A DNA stretch of 33,461 bases from a virus. The stretch is taken from positions 1 through 33,461 of IMG/VR virus record IMGVR_UViG_3300042382_000266; one strand, given 5' to 3'. How positions within the stretch are numbered: position 1 is the first letter of the stretch; the number at the start of each line of letters is the position of its first letter. The position numbers and the translations under genes were made by a program. The notes under the pieces were generated by a model. That model ran no database searches. It saw only the letters and a list, made by a program, of their open reading frames with translations, and was not told where the DNA came from. Positions 1-7,421 of this stretch are shown piece by piece.

Positions 1-127
1 CATATGCGCCAAGTGGTAGCGAGCTGATTGTGTCACCGAGAAGGCGTACGCAAGCATAAACTGTTGACATGCGGATTGCGCTGTTGGCATTGACATCAAT
101 TCCTGAAGGTGCCATGTATGCAGGGCG
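1..127. repeat. Terminal direct repeat, copy 1 (circular contig overlap)
   Basis: Bases 1-127 are identical to bases 33335-33461, compared by eye over the whole length. The portal reading frame continues without interruption from the right copy into base 128 onward, so the overlap marks a closed circle and not two separate genomic repeats. A 127-base overlap is a common assembler k-mer length, so it is probably an assembly artefact and not a biological terminal repeat. Confidence 0.95.
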
Positions 128-208
128 ACCAGGGATCAACGGTTCAACCCATTGACTGTTGTTGGTTCGCTTCTCTCCTGCTCCGCGCAGTCTCTTACTC
201 AAACTCAT
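1..208 (-). CDS. Portal protein, N-terminal part (continues at 33461)
   Basis: This is the start of the HK97-type portal gene whose body is at 31884-33461. Reading the minus strand across the circle gives an ATG at 208-206 and 31 extra residues beginning MSLSKRLRGAGEKRTNNSQW. They run in frame into the downstream MAPSGIDVNAN segment, for a full protein of about 552 residues. The ATG is preceded by AGAAGG seven bases upstream and overlaps the stop of the small membrane gene at 205-357 in an ATGA, which suggests translational coupling. The internal ATG at base 115 (33449) is not the likely start because this longer in-frame extension has its own ribosome site. Portal proteins form the dodecameric ring through which DNA enters the head. 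Confidence 0.9.
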   Translation of the reverse strand, partial: MSLSKRLRGAGEKRTNNSQWVEPLIPGRPAYMAPSGIDVNANSAIRMSTVYACVRLLGDTISSLPLGAY

Positions 209-357
209 TTGTCAACCTTCTCTGTTGCCCATACTAGAAATCCGCCGAGCGCAATGAGCGCAACGGGTACTGAAAGCATCCACAGTCCACTTGTTACCAA
301 AGAGACACCGATGACCTCAATGATGAGTGCATAATCAATCTTCTTCAAGAAGTTCAT
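205..357 (-). CDS. Small two-segment membrane protein between terminase and portal
   Basis: A 50-residue frame starting MNFLKKIDYALIIEVIG and ending in VWATEKVDK. Two hydrophobic stretches (about residues 10-24 and 26-44) suggest two membrane passes with a short basic N-terminus. It has a strong ribosome site, AAGGAG four bases before ATG, and its stop overlaps the portal start as ATGA. It lies 8 bases after the large terminase stop. I do not recognise a family. Small membrane proteins at this position occur in other actinophages, but no role can be read from the sequence. Confidence 0.75.
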   Translation of the reverse strand: MNFLKKIDYALIIEVIGVSLVTSGLWMLSVPVALIALGGFLVWATEKVDK

Positions 358-365
358 TGCTCTCC

Positions 366-1892
366 TTAGACTTGAATCGAAAAGTATCGTGCGGTGGGTG
401 GCTTTGGTGGAGCAGGTTGGGTGGCTCTGTCATAACCAAAGATTGAAGCAACGGCGGCATCCACCTTGCGGCGAGAACTTGCCTTTGCCACCATCACGCC
501 TCGTGATGATTGTTTCGTGACACAGTTTGCAATGTGCCTTGCAAGGCGCTCATCCCCATCATGAGTGAATGATTGATTGACAACGCCTTCATAGAATTTT
601 TGTGTTGCAGGAACCATTCGCTCTGCGCTGTTGGGGTAGGCGAGAACGGGGAGTCCTTCTTCATCAAGAACCATAAAGGTTCGGTTCCATCGGGCAGGGT
701 CGAAAACAATCTCGCGCACATCAAATCGAGTATCACGGGCAAAGCCGATGATCGTCTGTTCAACTTCTGCAATTGGTACATACCATCCTTGCTCTGCATC
801 GTCAGGTTTTTCCCATAACCCAACAACGCTCAAGTGTGGCTTGTCTCCGCCAAGTGACCATGCAACAAGTGCAGTTGAGTCATTGGAGAAAGAGCCATCA
901 AATGCAAGGACAACTTCTTCGCCGGCTATTGGAACTCTTGTTCTATCTTCTATTGCTTCCCATGATCCTGTTGGCAACCATGCAACTGAAGTGCTGACAA
1001 AGCAATTGATTCGCTTGGTTCTAAACTCAGCTTCGGGGGTACGCAACACGGCGCTCTCAAAATCGCCTAAGTCAACGATGTCGCCAAGTCCAGGATTGGC
1101 TTGCGCCCACAGACTTTGATCACGGTGATCGCCTTCAGGCTTTGTTGGTTCCCACCATGCAAAGAAAAATGATTTGTCTTGAACTTCTTCTTTGACGATC
1201 TTCTGTCCGTATTGGTAGAGAGAATAGCAAAGTGAGTCTTGACCATTGGCTTGTGTTTTCACACCTGCCGTTGTAATTCCAAAGAGCAATGAATCAGCTC
1301 GTGCGCCACCTGCAAGTGAAAGTGTGTTCCACAAATCCCAACTTGGTTGTGCGTGAACCTCGTCAAAGATGACAAGCGGTGAAGGGTTCAAACCTTCTTT
1401 TGTGTATGCCTCTGCCGATAGCACCCGATAGACAGATGCCTTTTCCTTGAACTCGATTGCATCGCGGTAGAGAGTAAACATTGATGAGAGTTCTTGATCT
1501 AACTCAATCATTCGCTTGGCGGTGCCAAATACAATTCGCGCTTGATCTCGATCTGCTGCACATGAATAGATTTCTGAACCGTTGCCGCCGACTGTTAGAC
1601 CTGCAAGACCCATTGATGCTGCAAGTGCGCTCTTGCCATTCTTGCGTGCCATTCCGACAAGGGCGGTGCGATGACGAAATCTTCCATCTTCGCGGCGAGC
1701 AAGTGCATGACGAAGAAGTTCGCGTTGCCACGGGCGAAGCGATAGCAGTTTGCCGGCTGGCGATGCGACTGAATCTTTTGTCACTCGACATACGGCTTCG
1801 GCAAAGTCGGCGTACAAGTCACCGTCTCCGCGAAGTTGATCTTCAAGTGGAACTTCAGTCAACCATCGTGGTGGCCAAGAACTCTCAGACAT
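366..1892 (-). CDS. terL: Terminase large subunit
   Basis: This 508-residue protein is the ATP-driven DNA-packaging motor and genome-cutting nuclease. The N-terminal ATPase shows a Walker A-like GMARKNGKS at residues 80-88 and a Walker B LVIFDE at about 173-178. The C-terminal RNase H-like nuclease has candidate metal-binding acidic residues at D332 (AFDGSFSND), D399 (FDPARW) and D478 (RKVDAAVA). Length and layout are normal for phage large terminases. Its start overlaps the end of the small terminase by 8 bases, and the portal follows after one small gene, the usual packaging order. The C-terminus YFSIQV is typical of actinophage terminases as I remember them. Confidence 0.95.
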   Translation of the reverse strand: MSESSWPPRWLTEVPLEDQLRGDGDLYADFAEAVCRVTKDSVASPAGKLLSLRPWQRELLRHALARREDGRFRHRTALVGMARKNGKSALAASMGLAGLTVGGNGSEIYSCAADRDQARIVFGTAKRMIELDQELSSMFTLYRDAIEFKEKASVYRVLSAEAYTKEGLNPSPLVIFDEVHAQPSWDLWNTLSLAGGARADSLLFGITTAGVKTQANGQDSLCYSLYQYGQKIVKEEVQDKSFFFAWWEPTKPEGDHRDQSLWAQANPGLGDIVDLGDFESAVLRTPEAEFRTKRINCFVSTSVAWLPTGSWEAIEDRTRVPIAGEEVVLAFDGSFSNDSTALVAWSLGGDKPHLSVVGLWEKPDDAEQGWYVPIAEVEQTIIGFARDTRFDVREIVFDPARWNRTFMVLDEEGLPVLAYPNSAERMVPATQKFYEGVVNQSFTHDGDERLARHIANCVTKQSSRGVMVAKASSRRKVDAAVASIFGYDRATQPAPPKPPTARYFSIQV

Positions 1893-2349
1893 TGCGCTTT
1901 TGCGAAAGTAGTTCGTCTAACTTACTGCGAACCTTAACTTCTGCAACCCCCAACTTGCTTCTGTCTGAAGGTGTCAAACCTAGAACAGATAGAAGTTTCA
2001 AAATCTCATTCTCTGTTGTGCTGATCATTCCGACAAGCGGGTTTGCGTACGCATAGCCTTTGTCTGTGAAAAGGACATAATCTGTTTCTTTCAACTTTTC
2101 AACAAGTTGAGTTTTGCGATCAAACTTTTCGCATAGTTCAATCAAGGCGATGCCATCTGAGTTTGCAATCCACGGTGCCATTGCACGAATGTCTGCCCAA
2201 AGTTTCTTTGCGCCTTTTGAAAGCTGTGCAGGTGGCTTGTCATCAATGCGTGGAAGGGCGATTACATTGCTCACATCAGGCAGTTTGCGCTTGCCTGGGT
2301 TTCCCAATGCACGCTTGAGTTCAGTTGGTTTCGGTGCTGGCCCTGTCAT
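1885..2349 (-). CDS. terS: Terminase small subunit (P27-like)
   Basis: A 154-residue protein beginning MTGPAPKPTELKRALGNPGK, an opening typical of P27-type small terminases. It should recognise the packaging site and recruit the large subunit. The middle part is helical and charged. The gene overlaps the large terminase start by 8 bases and follows the HNH endonuclease gene after a 138-base gap. The start has a weak ribosome site, GAAGG followed by a run of eight A. The identification combines the N-terminal motif with the unambiguous neighbour. Confidence 0.85.
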   Translation of the reverse strand: MTGPAPKPTELKRALGNPGKRKLPDVSNVIALPRIDDKPPAQLSKGAKKLWADIRAMAPWIANSDGIALIELCEKFDRKTQLVEKLKETDYVLFTDKGYAYANPLVGMISTTENEILKLLSVLGLTPSDRSKLGVAEVKVRSKLDELLSQKRNV

Positions 2350-2396
2350 ATTTTTTTTGCCTTCATATAAATTAAACGCCCCCTATGATAAATTGC

Positions 2397-2408
2397 GGGC
2401 ATATGCCC
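2397..2408. promoter_or_regulatory. Perfect 12-base palindrome upstream of the small terminase
   Basis: GGGCATATGCCC lies in the 138-base gap (2350-2487) between the HNH and small terminase genes, about 50 bases upstream of the terminase start. It is a perfect dyad, and AT-rich sequence (TATCAT, TTTATAT on the minus strand) follows it toward the gene. It could be an operator or part of a promoter. I found no convincing -35/-10 pair, so the role is inference. Confidence 0.35.
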
Positions 2409-2487
2409 AAGCGAATACGCGGGGTTACGCTATCGCACCTCTTTGGCAAATTGTGAGCGTACCCACATGTGCCACCGGGGGGTTCTT

Positions 2488-2784
2488 TTACTGTGAACCT
2501 TTTCGGCTGTTGCATTTGCGGCATAACACTTGCAAGTTGCTTGGAATTGTCAAACCATTTTGTGACAAAGGTTTTATGTGATCAAGAGTCAAGTCTTTGG
2601 TTGAATGACAGATAGTGCAGAAAGGTTGTTGCGCTCGCATTGTGCGCGATAGCTCGTGCCACTTGCTGTCATATCCACGATCTGCACGCTTTGGTCTTTT
2701 GCGTTCTTGTATTCTTTTGCAAGCATCACATCGTGAAGCGCGAACGATAACTCCACAACCATTGCAAGGTCTAGGCAATACCAT
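2488..2784 (-). CDS. HNH endonuclease
   Basis: A 98-residue protein with paired cysteines near the N-terminus (CNGC, CDAC). The core HNH fold has FCTICHS at about residue 55, LTLDHIKPLSQNG at about 65 (the catalytic HxxP-type segment) and NLQVLCRKCNSRKG at the C-terminus, giving a zinc-binding CxxC...CxxC frame. Stand-alone HNH proteins encoded next to terminases are required with the terminase for DNA packaging in HK97-type phages (known for the family). Here the gene lies immediately before the small terminase, which fits. It overlaps the Endonuclease VII gene by 14 bases. Confidence 0.9.
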   Translation of the reverse strand: MVLPRPCNGCGVIVRASRCDACKRIQERKRPKRADRGYDSKWHELSRTMRAQQPFCTICHSTKDLTLDHIKPLSQNGLTIPSNLQVLCRKCNSRKGSQ

Positions 2785-3145
2785 CGGTCTTGATCAGATA
2801 CTCGATTGCCATTGATAACTTTGTTGTGTCATCGCCATAGTAACCAAGACCAACATTGCATCGTGTGCATAAGAGTCCACGAATCTTGTGTGTCTGATGG
2901 TTGTGGTCAACTACTAGACCGCGCTCTGTCTCTGATGTGTGTATGCCACAGATGGCGCATGAATTGTTTTGTGCTTGAAGCAATGAATCATATTGTTGAT
3001 CTGTAATGTTTGTGATGTTGCGATGAATCACTCTGCATTGTTTGCAGATGTCGTATCGCCCATTTGCTGTGCGCTTATCGTTATGAAATGAGTCAAGAGG
3101 TAAATCTAATTTGCAACGCCGACATTTGGATGTCGTGTCACTCAT
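2771..3145 (-). CDS. Recombination endonuclease VII-like protein
   Basis: This frame encodes about 124 residues beginning MSDTTSKCRRCKLDLPLDSF. It has an N-terminal four-cysteine zinc ribbon (CRRC...CKQC), then CAICGI, a catalytic LVVDHNHQTHKIRGLLC segment and CTRCNVGLGYYGDD. This is the hallmark pattern of the T4 Endonuclease VII family, which cuts branched DNA before packaging. I prefer the internal ATG at 3145 over the upstream one at 3196. It overlaps the previous stop by 8 bases and has GAGGAA just upstream, while the longer form would start with a low-complexity methionine run encoded by GATGATGATG that really belongs to the neighbouring acidic gene. Confidence 0.9.
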   Translation of the reverse strand: MSDTTSKCRRCKLDLPLDSFHNDKRTANGRYDICKQCRVIHRNITNITDQQYDSLLQAQNNSCAICGIHTSETERGLVVDHNHQTHKIRGLLCTRCNVGLGYYGDDTTKLSMAIEYLIKTDGIA

Positions 3146-3344
3146 CTTCCTCATCATCATCATCATCGTCTGAAGTATCCAATCCAAGTGCAGCAAGGCG
3201 ATCCTCAGTCGGCAATGACAGGTATGACTGAAGGGTTGCTTGAACTGCTCGGTTCAATAGAGATTCAATTGCATCGAATGAGAGAGATTGATCTGTCATC
3301 AACTCAGTTGCGACATCGCCAATGTTTATGATGATCTTCAGCAT
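3138..3344 (-). CDS. Hypothetical protein with acidic tail
   Basis: A 68-residue protein starting MLKIIINIGDVATELM and ending in a run of Asp/Glu (residues about 58-68). The first 55 residues look like a small helical fold. The acidic tail is encoded by a GAT/GAG tract. The gene is tightly coupled: it overlaps the 31-residue gene before it by 7 bases and Endonuclease VII after it by 8 bases. Family not recognised. Acidic tails often bind basic partners or mimic DNA, but nothing here shows that. Confidence 0.7.
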   Translation of the reverse strand: MLKIIINIGDVATELMTDQSLSFDAIESLLNRAVQATLQSYLSLPTEDRLAALGLDTSDDDDDDEEDE

Positions 3345-3433
3345 TCTAGTGTTCCAAATACTGATGCAGGGATAGCAAAACCTGATAGCGAAAGCGTAGC
3401 ATAATCAATTGCCAACTTTGTCAAATCAATCAT
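3338..3433 (-). CDS. Possible 31-residue peptide
   Basis: A short frame reading MIDLTKLAIDYATLSLSGF and so on to a C-terminal GTLEC. Its ATG overlaps the stop of the 246-residue gene upstream as ATGA, and its stop overlaps the next start. That is the same coupling seen throughout this operon and is the main support. It fills what would otherwise be an 85-base gap. The sequence is mildly amphipathic with no known motif. Confidence 0.45.
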   Translation of the reverse strand: MIDLTKLAIDYATLSLSGFAIPASVFGTLEC

Positions 3434-4170
3434 ATTTGCACCACTTTCAAAATATCCCCGAAGTTGTAAAGGCTTCCACGCTTTTCGATGTCATTGCGTT
3501 TCACAATCCTGTAAATCTCTCTCTGACTTATCTTGAGCCACAAACTGATTGCCTCAACATCAAGAAAGAACTTTCGATTCGGATTGCTCATTGCCAACTT
3601 CACCAATCGAGCTACTGTCCACGATTGCTTACACCCGAAGCAAGAGACCTCATCAGATAAGTTCTCAACATCTATGACAACAAATCGTTTGCAATCATCA
3701 GTAGGACAAGGAATGCGCCGGGCTTGTTCAGAGAACTTCTTTGCTGCTGCTCTGCCTTTGGCGTGGAGACCATAGACATCTGATGCAAAGTCTACCGCCC
3801 ACGGTTGCAACAATGTGTAGTCCAAGTGAGCCAGGTGGAACGAGCAGGTGGCATCCACCTCTGCCTCGATGCTTGGCTCTTTGTCTATGTAGGCAGGTGG
3901 TGTCAGCCCACGCCCGATCCGAATGGGCACCTCATAGCCATGCAGGATGTGGAGCAGGTCAGTTGCCATTGAGAAGTCCAATGCATTGACATTGATGCCG
4001 ATGCTTCTCTCAGAGCTAACCGCGCCCGATCCTGTCCGAGCAGGTGCCAGGTGATTACCTGCCTCATACTGCAATGCAGGAAGTTCGACAAGGCACGCCT
4101 TGACCTTCAACTCACAGGTAAGGCACGCGCCTTCATTCTTGGTTGCTTTGTCGCAGATGGTGCAGTTCAT
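3430..4170 (-). CDS. Zinc-finger and helix-turn-helix protein, function unknown
   Basis: A 246-residue protein with three visible parts. Residues 1-20 hold CTIC...CLTC, a likely zinc finger. Residues about 150-185 hold a second cysteine set (CPTDDCKRF ... CFGCKQSW), a zinc-ribbon. The last 50 residues (DVEAISLWLKISQREIYRIV ... DIEKRG) look like an excisionase/MerR-type winged helix-turn-helix. The middle is unassigned. Such zinc plus HTH proteins lie in replication and regulation blocks of actinophages. A DNA-binding regulatory or replication role is inference. Confidence 0.75.
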   Translation of the reverse strand: MNCTICDKATKNEGACLTCELKVKACLVELPALQYEAGNHLAPARTGSGAVSSERSIGINVNALDFSMATDLLHILHGYEVPIRIGRGLTPPAYIDKEPSIEAEVDATCSFHLAHLDYTLLQPWAVDFASDVYGLHAKGRAAAKKFSEQARRIPCPTDDCKRFVVIDVENLSDEVSCFGCKQSWTVARLVKLAMSNPNRKFFLDVEAISLWLKISQREIYRIVKRNDIEKRGSLYNFGDILKVVQI

Positions 4171-4376
4171 TCCAACTCCTTCTCAATAGCCTGAATGGTT
4201 GGGCAGGGATAAGTCCATGAATGGCATTCCTTGCAGCCATAAGCCCAAGAGCCATTTGGTAATGTAATTTCTTGAGGTGGGTGCAATTCCACTACTGCAC
4301 GAAGGGCATCCTTCATGAAGATAGCATCATTGTTGGTCATGGGTTTTATCATCGCCATCAATTCATCGTGTGTCAT
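4167..4376 (-). CDS. Small cysteine-containing hypothetical protein
   Basis: A 69-residue protein beginning MTHDELMAMIKPMTNNDAIF. The C-terminal half has WAYGCKECHSWTYPCPTI, a partial zinc-binding pattern with three cysteines and a histidine. The stop overlaps the next gene's start and the gene itself starts at the tail of the 38-residue gene as ATGA. It belongs to the run of small zinc-type proteins around 3.4-4.8 kb. No family recognised. Confidence 0.7.
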   Translation of the reverse strand: MTHDELMAMIKPMTNNDAIFMKDALRAVVELHPPQEITLPNGSWAYGCKECHSWTYPCPTIQAIEKELE

Positions 4377-4489
4377 TTGATCTCTTTCCTATAGCCGCAT
4401 TTGGTACATCGGACAATCCAAAAACTCTGTTGTGGGTCTATCACTCGCCATAGGAAGTTTCGGCACAATAGGTGTCGCAGTCGTTTCAT
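4373..4489 (-). CDS. Small basic CxxC protein (38 residues)
   Basis: The frame reads MKRLRHLLCRNFLWRVI and ends with VRCTKCGYRKEIK. One CxxC knuckle plus a third cysteine suggests a minimal zinc-binding or RNA/DNA-contacting peptide. It is rich in Arg/Lys. Its start overlaps the stop of the 116-residue gene (TGATG) and its stop overlaps the following start (ATGA). This two-sided coupling supports it as a real gene although it is short. Confidence 0.55.
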   Translation of the reverse strand: MKRLRHLLCRNFLWRVIDPQQSFWIVRCTKCGYRKEIK

Positions 4490-4839
4490 CAGAAAGGAAC
4501 TCCTTCGTACTCTTTGGATGGCTTTGGCTTTCCCCAATAGGCAGGTGCCATGTCAGGGGTCTCAAACAGGTGCATGGTTGAACAGAGGTGGGTGGCAAGG
4601 GTGACGGCGTTGGGATGGGTTCCCATCTTGATCCGGCTTGAGGTTCTCCTGACTGCCTCAAAGGAGACAACAGTTTTGTGGCACTCATAGGTTCTTGCAC
4701 CCTGCAAAATCTTCACGATCTCTTCGGCAACATTGAGTCGAGCCGTATCAAGTTTGGTATCAAATCCACCCGATGATAAACCGCGCCAAATAAGTTTTCC
4801 ACAGGCTCGACAGTTTATTGGTTCAAAGTTGAAATTCAT
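4489..4839 (-). CDS. Hypothetical protein with N-terminal CxxC
   Basis: A 116-residue protein starting MNFNFEPINCRACGKLIWRG. The N-terminal CRACGK knuckle is followed by a predicted helix-rich segment (DTARLNVAEEIVKILQGA) and a His/Cys stretch. A similar opening occurs in actinophage proteins encoded next to primase/helicase genes as I remember them. It is the first gene after the GC-rich candidate origin and primase, so a replication-linked role is plausible but unproven. Confidence 0.7.
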   Translation of the reverse strand: MNFNFEPINCRACGKLIWRGLSSGGFDTKLDTARLNVAEEIVKILQGARTYECHKTVVSFEAVRRTSSRIKMGTHPNAVTLATHLCSTMHLFETPDMAPAYWGKPKPSKEYEGVPF

Positions 4840-4991
4840 AGAGATTCACCGCGCCCAAGCGTGCCACCGAACCGCGCCCCACGCCCCTCTAAAGAGGGGG
4901 CGTGTCGGCGCGGTTGTCGGCAGTATGCCGAGAAATTAGCGGATCGGTTCGGCGCGGTTCGGCGCGGTTGCATACTCAAGAGTTATCCACA
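4795..4991. other. Candidate replication origin: DnaA-box-like sites, GC-rich dyad and 10-base repeats
   Basis: This non-coding stretch contains several origin-like elements. TTTTCCACA is at 4795-4803 and a perfect E. coli-type DnaA box TTATCCACA is at 4983-4991, inside the end of the primase gene. A large GC-rich inverted repeat pairs AACCGCGCC (4870-4878) with GGCGCGGTT (4907-4915), with an inner stem CACGCCCC/GGGGGCGTG. Tandem 10-mers of the form GGCGCGGTTC follow at 4941-4970. The GC content is clearly higher than in the flanks. The region lies right after the prim-pol/helicase gene. The elements are seen directly. That they form an origin is inference, and a strong terminator is the main alternative. 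Confidence 0.45.
4941..4970 (+). repeat. Three tandem 10-base iteron-like repeats
   Basis: GGATCGGTTC, GGCGCGGTTC and GGCGCGGTTG follow one another without spacing. The same core GGCGCGGTT occurs at 4907-4915 and its complement at 4870-4878, with a partial copy (ACCGCGCCC) at 4848-4856. The even 10-base spacing puts every copy on one face of the helix, as expected for a binding array. Confidence 0.7.
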
Positions 4992-7048
4992 GGCAAAGTC
5001 TCCAAAGGTCGCACATCATTGACCACATATGACTTCAAATGCTTGAACAATTTTTTCTGCCCATCCTCTCTCATCAGTAGGTGATGGCTCATCACAAGGG
5101 ATGTGAGTGCCGTTGAAATCTCGGTGTTGCCGATCTTGTGACCCTCTTTGCGAATCTTCTCTCTGATCTCATTCAGACCCATCTCATAACCATGTGCTTC
5201 CATAAAAGCTGAGACCAACTCAATCCGTGACTCAGACGATGGGATGGCAACGGTGCCACCTGAGATTGAGACAGAGATGGAGTCATCCTTGCCGTTTCGG
5301 ATATTGGCGATGCCAAGTGTCTTTGCATCAGGGCACAGGGCACGGACAAAGCCGGGCCGATCCTTCGTCACCTTCAAGTCAAGGCAACCGTCAATGCCTC
5401 TGCCAAATGGCATTGACACATCACAGGCAATCGCCACCCCATCAATATCTGCTCTCTTGGCTTGAGCGCCGATGGCATAGTTTCCTCGATTGTCTTTACT
5501 CTTGGTCACATGGTCAATGGTCAAGATACCTGCGCCAAATATCTTCAGCGGCTTCAAGACTTTGAGTGAAAAGGTCGTGGCATCCTTATTCTTTTCCAAG
5601 TCCAACCCAAGCAGGTTCATCGCAGCGTTGACACCATCCACGACAATGAGAGTGGGCAGGTACTTGCCAATCTCTGTTTTCATGATCTCTCCGATGCCAT
5701 CACCGAGAGGTTCATCAGGGTTGGCATACTTGAACGACTTGAGGTTGTCCATGTTGCATTGAAGTGTTTTAAGGCGGTTGAAGATGCCTCGTGCAGAGTC
5801 CTCGAAGTCAATATAGAAAACACAGTTGCCTTTGGCTAACTCTTGGCGCACAGCCTCAAGTGCCACCCAAGTCTTGCCTGACTCAGACTCACCAAAGAGT
5901 GCGTTGACCTTTCCTGCATACAAGATGTTATTGCCATCCTCACGGCGAAGCATTGAGGGCGGCAGTTCCTCATCAAAGTCCTCATTCCAAATCTCACGCG
6001 GAATCCAAGAACTTGTGGTGACTTCCTCATTCTCATCATGGAGCTGAACCATTGAGGGTGCGTGGATTTCAAGACCTGTCCAATCGGTCTTTAACTCGTT
6101 ACTTGCTCCGTATCCTTGCGAGCGCAGGGTTTTGGCTGCTTGTTTGAAATCTCCGTTGTGTTCAATCTTGGCGTAGGCGGCGAACTTGGAGTATGAAGAT
6201 TCTGCATCAAAGATGGTTGATGTGGAGAACACATACAGTTTGCCGTTGCCATTGAAGTTTGTGGTGGCAGATATACCTTCATTCTTGCCCGGTCTGCGCC
6301 AAGTGATTGAATCACCCTTTGAATACACCTTTGTCCACCCTAAAGGCTCAAGGATGCTTTCCCAGGTGACTTTGGCGTTGTAATCATCGCCCGGTGTCAG
6401 GATGCCATCGGTGCGAGTGATGACATCCTCTGCCACAGCTTCAACCCGTGGGATTTCATGGAACATTGCAAAGATTGAGTGAAGGGCATCGCGCTCTTCC
6501 ATTGTGATCGTTGGGATTGTCTCAATGGAACCGCCGATGAGTGTCCAATTGCCACCGTTGGGGTGGGTCTTGCCACCTGACGGCGCGGTGATGGAAAAGC
6601 CACCTGTTCCGCGTGTCTCGGCAAGGACACCCCCATCTTCACCTGCTTTTCGAGCAAGTACGGTGTTTCCTGGCACTTGACCGTCAGAAATCCGATAGAG
6701 CCAATGCAACCCACCCGATGGTGTCATCTCAAGATAACCATTGTTCAAACGATTCCATAGATCACCAAGTCGTGAGTTCTTTGCAATCTCGCCAATCTCA
6801 ATGTGCATCTTTTGAGCTACGGCGCGACCTTCCAACTCCAACATCTCAAGGTTGGAAATGTTGCCCGTGACAACGCCGATTCCGTCAACGCCATCTTTGA
6901 ACCACATCAACAACTCATCTGTTGTCGGCATCTCTGTCTCAAACCGCTTCCATGCAAAAGATGGGCGCTTGGAACCGTCATTGGCGGTTGGGATAACGGC
7001 AATGCCTTGTGCCAAGAAGCGCAAGGCGATTGGAAGCAAATTAGTCAC
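4976..7048 (-). CDS. Primase-polymerase / RecA-like helicase fusion
   Basis: A 690-residue replication protein. Residues 1-190 match the prim-pol fold: GIAVIPTANDGSKRPS, GIGVVTGNISNLEMLELEG, then a TPSGGLHWLY segment at about 109-118. The metal motif usually written DxD reads ELE here (about 71-73). Residues about 375-600 form a RecA/RepA-like ATPase with Walker A GESESGKT (385-392), FYIDFED, Walker B TLIVVDG (466-472) and TIDHVTK (510-516). The C-terminal tail has a helix-turn-helix look (ELVSAFMEAHGYEMGLNEI). It should prime and unwind DNA at the phage origin. The candidate origin follows directly downstream, and a FmdB-like zinc gene overlaps upstream by 4 bases. Confidence 0.9.
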   Translation of the reverse strand: MTNLLPIALRFLAQGIAVIPTANDGSKRPSFAWKRFETEMPTTDELLMWFKDGVDGIGVVTGNISNLEMLELEGRAVAQKMHIEIGEIAKNSRLGDLWNRLNNGYLEMTPSGGLHWLYRISDGQVPGNTVLARKAGEDGGVLAETRGTGGFSITAPSGGKTHPNGGNWTLIGGSIETIPTITMEERDALHSIFAMFHEIPRVEAVAEDVITRTDGILTPGDDYNAKVTWESILEPLGWTKVYSKGDSITWRRPGKNEGISATTNFNGNGKLYVFSTSTIFDAESSYSKFAAYAKIEHNGDFKQAAKTLRSQGYGASNELKTDWTGLEIHAPSMVQLHDENEEVTTSSWIPREIWNEDFDEELPPSMLRREDGNNILYAGKVNALFGESESGKTWVALEAVRQELAKGNCVFYIDFEDSARGIFNRLKTLQCNMDNLKSFKYANPDEPLGDGIGEIMKTEIGKYLPTLIVVDGVNAAMNLLGLDLEKNKDATTFSLKVLKPLKIFGAGILTIDHVTKSKDNRGNYAIGAQAKRADIDGVAIACDVSMPFGRGIDGCLDLKVTKDRPGFVRALCPDAKTLGIANIRNGKDDSISVSISGGTVAIPSSESRIELVSAFMEAHGYEMGLNEIREKIRKEGHKIGNTEISTALTSLVMSHHLLMREDGQKKLFKHLKSYVVNDVRPLETLPVDNS

Positions 7049-7212
7049 TTACTTCCCCAACCGTCACCTTTGAAGATTGCACCACCAAGAGAATACTTGC
7101 GTTGCATCAACTTCTTCTTGCAACCTTCACAGATGATTCGCTTTTCATCATCCATTTCAAAAAATACTTCAGCGATGTGTCCACAATCGCAGGTGAATTC
7201 ATAGAATGGCAT
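7045..7212 (-). CDS. FmdB-like zinc-ribbon protein
   Basis: The frame encodes 55 residues starting MPFYEFTCDCGHIAEVFF, with a second pair ICEGCKKK and a C-terminal IFKGDGWGSK. This is the pattern of FmdB-type zinc ribbon proteins (CxCG...CxxC...F.G.GW). I use the ATG at 7212, which overlaps the DUF2061 stop as TAATG, instead of a start 12 codons upstream. The function of the family is unknown; phage and bacterial members are thought to bind nucleic acid or act as small regulators. Confidence 0.8.
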   Translation of the reverse strand: MPFYEFTCDCGHIAEVFFEMDDEKRIICEGCKKKLMQRKYSLGGAIFKGDGWGSK

Positions 7213-7421
7213 TACTTTCCCCTTCTGCCCCAACTTACCAAGTTCCAAGCACGCTCATGTGCGTAATAAATAAAAATCTTGATTACTGTTTCCCAAAAAG
7301 CAATCAAAACTGCCAAAGTTCCCTCGCCTGTAATTACAAAAACAACAGCCCATGAAGAAAGCGTTCCAAAAATGCGATAGGACAATGCCTTGACAAATGA
7401 GCGACTTTTACTGACTTTCAT
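7212..7421 (-). CDS. DUF2061 membrane protein
   Basis: A 69-residue protein with two membrane segments (about residues 16-32 and 34-51). The signature runs from SFVKALSYRIFGTLSSW to a C-terminal ETVIKIFIYYAHERAWN. The K/R-rich start and the YYxHERxW ending are diagnostic of DUF2061 (PF09834). From memory, bacterial members can sit in sulfate-assimilation operons next to APS kinase. Here it is encoded just after an APS-kinase-like gene, which repeats that association in a phage. Its molecular role is not known. Its stop overlaps the FmdB-like start as TAATG. Confidence 0.85.
   Translation of the reverse strand: MKVSKSRSFVKALSYRIFGTLSSWAVVFVITGEGTLAVLIAFWETVIKIFIYYAHERAWNLVSWGRRGK

Noticed and set aside
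4389-4700. Minus-strand frame of 103 residues
   Set aside because: It lies in another frame over the 116-residue and 38-residue genes, is Pro/Ser-rich with no ribosome site and no coupling to neighbours.
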